DNA of 17,888 nucleotides. Origin: Bin5 sp034428395. GTDB taxonomy: Bacteria > Chloroflexota > Anaerolineae > Caldilineales > Caldilineaceae. Below the pieces are notes generated by a model. It did not search any database, was not told the origin of the DNA, and worked only from the letters and a program-made list of their open reading frames with translations. Positions 14,304 through 17,888 of this stretch are shown piece by piece. Position 1 is the first letter of the stretch. Each line of letters opens with the position of its first letter. The stretch lies in NCBI GenBank assembly GCA_034428395.1, contig DAOUHX010000087.1:1-17888 (forward strand), written 5' to 3'. The position numbers and the translations under genes are program-made.

Positions 14304-15953
14304 ATGAGACCGAAGCTCCCGATGACAAGACGCGACTTTCTGCGCTACTCTGCGCTGACCGGCTCGGCCGCGCTGCTGGTTGCCTGCGCGCCCGCGCCCG
14401 CCGGCAGCGGCGGAGAGGCTGCACCGGATGAAGCGCCGGCCGAGGCGCCGGCAGCCGATATGAGCGGCCCCAAGCAGGGCGGCACCATGGTCTGGGTGGG
14501 CCACCAGGAAGTAGCCGGACTCAGCCCCGCAGATGTCGGCCCCACCGTCCACTGGGTCATGATCATCAACATCCACAATCCTCTCGTGACCGTCGACGAG
14601 AACAACGAGTCGGAGCTTGTCCTTGCGGAGTCTGTCGACGTCTCCGCCGACGGCCTTACCTACATGTTCAAGCTGCATGAAGGCGTCCTCTTCCACGACG
14701 GCACCGAGCTCACCGCGGACGACGTTGCCTATACCTACAACTACTACCGCAATCCCGACAACGGCGCGCCCATCGTCGGCAGGTTCACCGGCATCGGTTC
14801 GGTCGAAGCCGCCGACAAGTACACCGTCCAGGTCAATATGGACGATGTCAACGCAGCCTCGCTTACATCCTGGGCAACCGTGCCGATTCTGCAGTCGGCC
14901 TACCACGCCGAGGTGGGCGAAGATACATACCGCACCGCGCCGATCGGCACTGGCCCCTACAAGCTCAAGGAGTGGCGCCCGGCCGAGTTCACCGAGCTGG
15001 AGGCCTTCGACGACCACTTCCGCGGCCGGCCCAACATCGACGTGCTGCGCGAAGACATCGTACCCGAGCCTTCCGTACGCATGATCGCCCTCCAGACCGG
15101 CGAGGCCGACTCGGCCGTATGGCCCCTTCTGGTCGAGGACAGCATCTACCTCGAGTCCGAGCCGGACTTCGTCAATTTCCGCACGCTCGCCAACTCGATT
15201 AAGCATTTCCCGCTCAACAACAGCATCCCCCAGCTGGCGCAGAAAGAGGTGCGCCAGGCGATGATGTACGCGCTCGACCGACAGCGCATAATCGACGATC
15301 TGTGGAACGGCGCCGCCCAGGTCTCCCACTCCAACCTCACGCCGGCCAGCCCCTATCATCACACCGGGCTGAAGCAGTACGACTTCAACCCGCAGGAGGC
15401 GATGGCGCTGCTCGACGGCGCCGGATGGGCCGCCGGCAGCGACGGCATCCGCGAAAAGGACGGCACCAAGCTCTCCTTCACCATCACGACGATCACCGGC
15501 GACCAGGCCCGCCGCCCCATCGCCGAGCTGGCGCAGCTGATGTTCGCCGACGTCGGCATCGACGTGCAGTTGGAAGAAGCGCCGGTCGCCACCATCCTCC
15601 AGGGCATGCGCGAAGGTACGATGGACGCCTCGCTCTACAACTGGACCTACGGGACCGCGGTCGAGCCCGACCCGTTCAGCACGCTCCACTCGACCGGCGG
15701 CAACAACTTCGCCCAGCTCAACCACGCCCGCATGGACGAGCTGATAGAAGGCGGGCTCAAGGTCGTCTCCTACGCGGAGCGCGAGCCCTACTACCACGAG
15801 ATCCAGGAGATCTTCGTCGAAGAGCAGCCGGTCCTCAATCTGCAGTTCGACGAGTGGATGAACGTCTTCAACAGCCGCATCAAGGGCCTTCCCGAAAGCC
15901 CCAAGAACAGCTCCATGTACCAGCAGGCCTACAAATGGTGGATTGAAGAGTAA
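14304..15953 (+). CDS. Peptide-type ABC transporter solute-binding protein (family 5), Tat lipoprotein
   Basis: The product has 549 aa, normal for oligopeptide/dipeptide-type binding proteins. It starts with a twin-arginine signal (TRRDFLR, 8-14) and a lipobox LVAC (Cys28), followed by a Pro/Ala/Glu-rich linker, so it is exported folded and lipid-anchored. The mature part has the family pattern: ESVDVSADGLTYMFKL, then LFHDGTELTADDVAYTYNY, and GTGPYKLKEW in the middle. Known role: delivery of peptides or other bulky solutes to a DppBC/OppBC-like channel. AAAGGA (14289-14294) is 9 nt before the ATG at 14304; a longer frame from a TTG at 14268 lacks support. Two permease genes follow. Despite the family name, ligands in this group also include glycosides and opines. 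Confidence 0.93.
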   Translation: MRPKLPMTRRDFLRYSALTGSAALLVACAPAPAGSGGEAAPDEAPAEAPAADMSGPKQGGTMVWVGHQEVAGLSPADVGPTVHWVMIINIHNPLVTVDENNESELVLAESVDVSADGLTYMFKLHEGVLFHDGTELTADDVAYTYNYYRNPDNGAPIVGRFTGIGSVEAADKYTVQVNMDDVNAASLTSWATVPILQSAYHAEVGEDTYRTAPIGTGPYKLKEWRPAEFTELEAFDDHFRGRPNIDVLREDIVPEPSVRMIALQTGEADSAVWPLLVEDSIYLESEPDFVNFRTLANSIKHFPLNNSIPQLAQKEVRQAMMYALDRQRIIDDLWNGAAQVSHSNLTPASPYHHTGLKQYDFNPQEAMALLDGAGWAAGSDGIREKDGTKLSFTITTITGDQARRPIAELAQLMFADVGIDVQLEEAPVATILQGMREGTMDASLYNWTYGTAVEPDPFSTLHSTGGNNFAQLNHARMDELIEGGLKVVSYAEREPYYHEIQEIFVEEQPVLNLQFDEWMNVFNSRIKGLPESPKNSSMYQQAYKWWIEE

Positions 15954-15971
15954 GGATCGCCGCAATGGCGC

Positions 15972-16009
15972 GTGGATAGTGGACAGCCGCGTTTCTGTCC
16001 ACTATCCAC
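15972..16009 (+). repeat. 15-bp perfect inverted repeat between binding-protein and permease genes
   Basis: GTGGATAGTGGACAG (15972-15986) and CTGTCCACTATCCAC (15995-16009) are exact reverse complements with an 8-nt loop. The arms are made from the heptamer TCCACTA and its complement. It occupies most of the 67-bp gap between the stop at 15953 and the permease ATG at 16021. Such intercistronic hairpins can protect the upstream mRNA and lower permease expression (known from REP elements; here an inference). Confidence 0.85.
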
Positions 16010-16018
16010 TATCCACTC
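15998..16018. repeat. Heptamer array TCCACTA (three copies)
   Basis: TCCACTA, TCCACTA, TCCACTC in 7-base register, ending two bases before the permease start codon. It is the same family as the array at 10677-10704. Confidence 0.85.
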
Positions 16019-16020
16019 CC

Positions 16021-16983
16021 ATGATTCCCTACATCGTCCGCCGCATTCTCCAGGGCCTCGTCGTGATCGTGCTGATCAGCGTGATCACCTTCGTCGTCAT
16101 GCGCCTGATGCCCGGCGACCCGGCCTATCTCCTGCTGGGTGAAGGCGAAATCCGCATCAGCCAGGAGCAGATCGAGGCCATCCGGCGGCGCTGGGGGCTG
16201 GACCGGCCATACCACGAGCAGTACCTGCTCTGGGGCTGGAATCTGCTGCGCGGCGACTTCGGCGAATCCCTGATCCGGACCGGCATTCCCGTGCGGCAGA
16301 TGATCTTCGAAGCGATTCCGGTGACCGCCAGGCTGAACGTCATCTCGCTGGCACTGGCACTGGCGGTGGCGATTCCGGCCGGCATCGTCGCCGGCGTGCG
16401 GCGCAACTCACCATTCGACTACGGCACCGCCGTAGGTTCGACGCTCGGCGTGGCGCTGCCCAACTTCTGGCTGGGCCTGATGCTGATCGTGCTCTTCGCG
16501 CTCTACGTGCCGCGCTGGTTCGGCGAACTGCCGCTGATCGGCCGCGTCCCGCCCTTCGGACTGCGTTCTTGGCAGGGCTATATCCTGCCGGTGCTGGTGC
16601 TGACGACGGAGCAAATGGCTGTCCTGACGCGTGTCATGCGCGCGTCAACGCTTGAGGTGCTCGGGCAGGACTACGTCCGTACCGCCTACGCTAAGGGCCT
16701 GCCAAACATGACGGTGCTTGTCCGCCACGCGGTGCGCAACGCGCTGCTGCCCGTGGTGACGGTGATCGGATTTCGCATCGCGTTTATACTGAGCGGCACA
16801 ATCGTGGTCGAGACCGTCTTCGCCCTGCCTGGCATTGGCCGCCTTTTCACCGATTCGGTCTTCCGCCTCGACTACCAGGTCGTGCAATCGCTGGTCGTGA
16901 TACTGGCCGTGCTGGTCGTGGCGGTGAACCTGCTGACAGACCTGACCTACGCCATCATCGACCCGCGTATCCGTATCGGGTAG
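16021..16983 (+). CDS. Peptide-type ABC transporter permease, DppB/OppB-like
   Basis: The product has 320 aa and starts MIPYIVRRILQGLVV, the typical DppB N-terminus with a first membrane helix right after the start. Several further hydrophobic helices follow. The cytoplasmic coupling loop is seen as DYVRTAYAKGL, and the C-terminus is LLTDLTYAIIDPRIRIG, both diagnostic of this subfamily. It forms one half of the membrane channel with the next gene product. The frame is open upstream to a TTG at 15943 inside the preceding gene, but those extra 26 residues would be coded by the repeat and are not expected. No ribosome site lies just before 16021; AAGGA at 15952-15956 sits on the other side of the hairpin. 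Confidence 0.93.
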   Translation: MIPYIVRRILQGLVVIVLISVITFVVMRLMPGDPAYLLLGEGEIRISQEQIEAIRRRWGLDRPYHEQYLLWGWNLLRGDFGESLIRTGIPVRQMIFEAIPVTARLNVISLALALAVAIPAGIVAGVRRNSPFDYGTAVGSTLGVALPNFWLGLMLIVLFALYVPRWFGELPLIGRVPPFGLRSWQGYILPVLVLTTEQMAVLTRVMRASTLEVLGQDYVRTAYAKGLPNMTVLVRHAVRNALLPVVTVIGFRIAFILSGTIVVETVFALPGIGRLFTDSVFRLDYQVVQSLVVILAVLVVAVNLLTDLTYAIIDPRIRIG

Positions 16984-17006
16984 TTTGCACTGACGCGATT
17001 CCACAG

Positions 17007-17888
17007 ATGACCTCCTCTGCAACTGCCGGGGCAAACATCCAACTAATCGCAGAGACCGCCCGCCGCTCCGAGTGGAGCCAGGCCTGGCGCCGCTTTCGCG
17101 CCAACCGTATCGCCGTCGGCGGGATGACCATAGTCCTGCTGCTGGTGCTTTTGGCGGTCTTCGCGCCCCTGCTGTCCCCGCACGATCCGATCGAGGATGT
17201 CTTCAGGGGCATGCGCGGCGGCAGTCCCACCGCGGCCCATCCTTTCGGCTTCGATCATCTGGGGCGCGATTTGCTCAGCCGCGTAATCTTCGGCACGCGC
17301 GTCGCCCTGCTGGTCGGGCTGATCGCGACCGGCATCGCGGTTACGATCGGCGTGGTGGTGGGCGCGGTCGCCGGCTTCTTCGGCAGCTGGGTGGATTTGC
17401 TGATTTCAAGGGTGATCGACACGCTGATGGCCATTCCCATCATCGCGCTGCTGGTCGTGCTGGCCGCGGTCATGGGGCCGAGCCTCACCACGACCATCCT
17501 TGTAATCGGCGTGACCGGCTGGGCGCGCTTCGCCCGCGTCGTGCGCGCCGATGTCATGTCTCTCAAGGCGACCGATTTTGTCACCGCGGCCCGCGCCGTC
17601 GGCGTGCGCGACTGGCGCATCATCTGGCGCCATCTGCTACCCAACGTGATGGGCCCGATTATCGTTTTGGCAACGCTGGGCATCGGGGGCATCATTATTT
17701 TGGAGTCGGCGCTCTCATTCCTGGGTCTCGGCATCCGTCCGCCGGAGCCCTCGTGGGGCCGCACACTGGCCGACGGCCGCGACTCGATTCTGCGCTTTCC
17801 CCATATTTCGTTCTTTCCCGGCCTGATGATCGTCATCACCGTGCTGGCGTTCAACGTCCTGGGCGACGGCCTGCGCGATGCACTCGAT
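17007..17888 (+). CDS. Peptide-type ABC transporter permease, DppC/OppC-like (3' end cut by the window)
   Basis: Translated by hand, this gives 294 codons with no stop up to the window edge. The N-terminal cytoplasmic stretch (AWRRFRANRIAVGG) leads into the first helix. HPFGFDHLGRDLLSR, the coupling loop DFVTAARAVGV and LESALSFLGLGIRPPEPSWG are classic DppC/OppC signatures. The sequence ends GDGLRDALD, a few residues short of the usual end. It starts 23 bp after the DppB-like stop; no clear Shine-Dalgarno is seen, so translation may be coupled. With the DppB-like protein it forms the transmembrane pore; ATPase genes probably follow outside the window. Confidence 0.93.
   Translation, partial: MTSSATAGANIQLIAETARRSEWSQAWRRFRANRIAVGGMTIVLLLVLLAVFAPLLSPHDPIEDVFRGMRGGSPTAAHPFGFDHLGRDLLSRVIFGTRVALLVGLIATGIAVTIGVVVGAVAGFFGSWVDLLISRVIDTLMAIPIIALLVVLAAVMGPSLTTTILVIGVTGWARFARVVRADVMSLKATDFVTAARAVGVRDWRIIWRHLLPNVMGPIIVLATLGIGGIIILESALSFLGLGIRPPEPSWGRTLADGRDSILRFPHISFFPGLMIVITVLAFNVLGDGLRDALD

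Noticed and set aside
14295..15965. A 556-codon minus-strand frame opposite the binding-protein gene
   Set aside because: It is the antisense shadow of a G+C-rich gene whose plus-strand product has clear family signatures.

Overview
The window looks like bacterial chromosome from a G+C-rich member of the Chloroflexota, perhaps Caldilineae or a relative. This is an inference. It rests on Tat-type lipoprotein solute-binding proteins with TRRDFLR signals, the mix of gene families (Zn-dehydrogenases, xylose-isomerase-like TIM barrels, an N,N-dimethylformamidase-like protein, a LarA-type racemase, peptide-type ABC transporters), and intergenic heptamer repeats. No rRNA or tRNA gene, CRISPR array, transposase or integrase was seen.

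Layout. (1) 1-438 (-): N-terminal part of a Tat-lipoprotein solute-binding protein, with a long leader and a good promoter at 714-741. (2) 1056-6090 (-): a tight four-gene unit read P450 > TIM-barrel isomerase > Zn-dehydrogenase > divergent Cpn60 (GroEL-like), gaps of 39, 13 and 15 bp, with a near-consensus promoter at 6179-6207. (3) About 6298-6792: a non-coding block of two ~231-bp tandem copies, each holding three ~51-bp sub-repeats and ending in heptamers. (4) 6979-10603 (+): DMFase-beta-like protein (TTG start) > Zn-dehydrogenase > a second TIM barrel. (5) A convergent junction at 10604-10694 with a large inverted repeat and CAC-phased heptamers; the last of these supply the stop codon of larA. 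(6) 10695-13913 (-): LarA-like racemase, preceded by an overlapping DUF4276-ATPase pair that is less G+C-rich than its surroundings and may be a defence module. (7) 14126-17888 (+): promoter, structured leader, peptide-type (family 5) solute-binding protein, then DppB- and DppC-like permeases; the last gene runs off the window within a few codons of its expected end.

How the parts may fit. Two divergent catabolic arms flank the repeat block. Each contains one Zn-dehydrogenase and one TIM-barrel isomerase/epimerase, which suggests oxidation and isomerisation of sugar-, polyol- or hydroxy-acid-like substrates. The left arm adds a P450 and a chaperonin paralog, the right arm an amidohydrolase-like iron enzyme. 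The two ABC systems at the edges would supply substrates. No substrate can be assigned from sequence alone. The most unusual signals are the nested repeat block, the family of CAC-phased heptamers that has invaded gene boundaries (including a 15-bp perfect hairpin between the transporter lipoprotein and its first permease), the modified Cpn60 in a P450 operon, and a TIM barrel with two of four usual metal ligands replaced.
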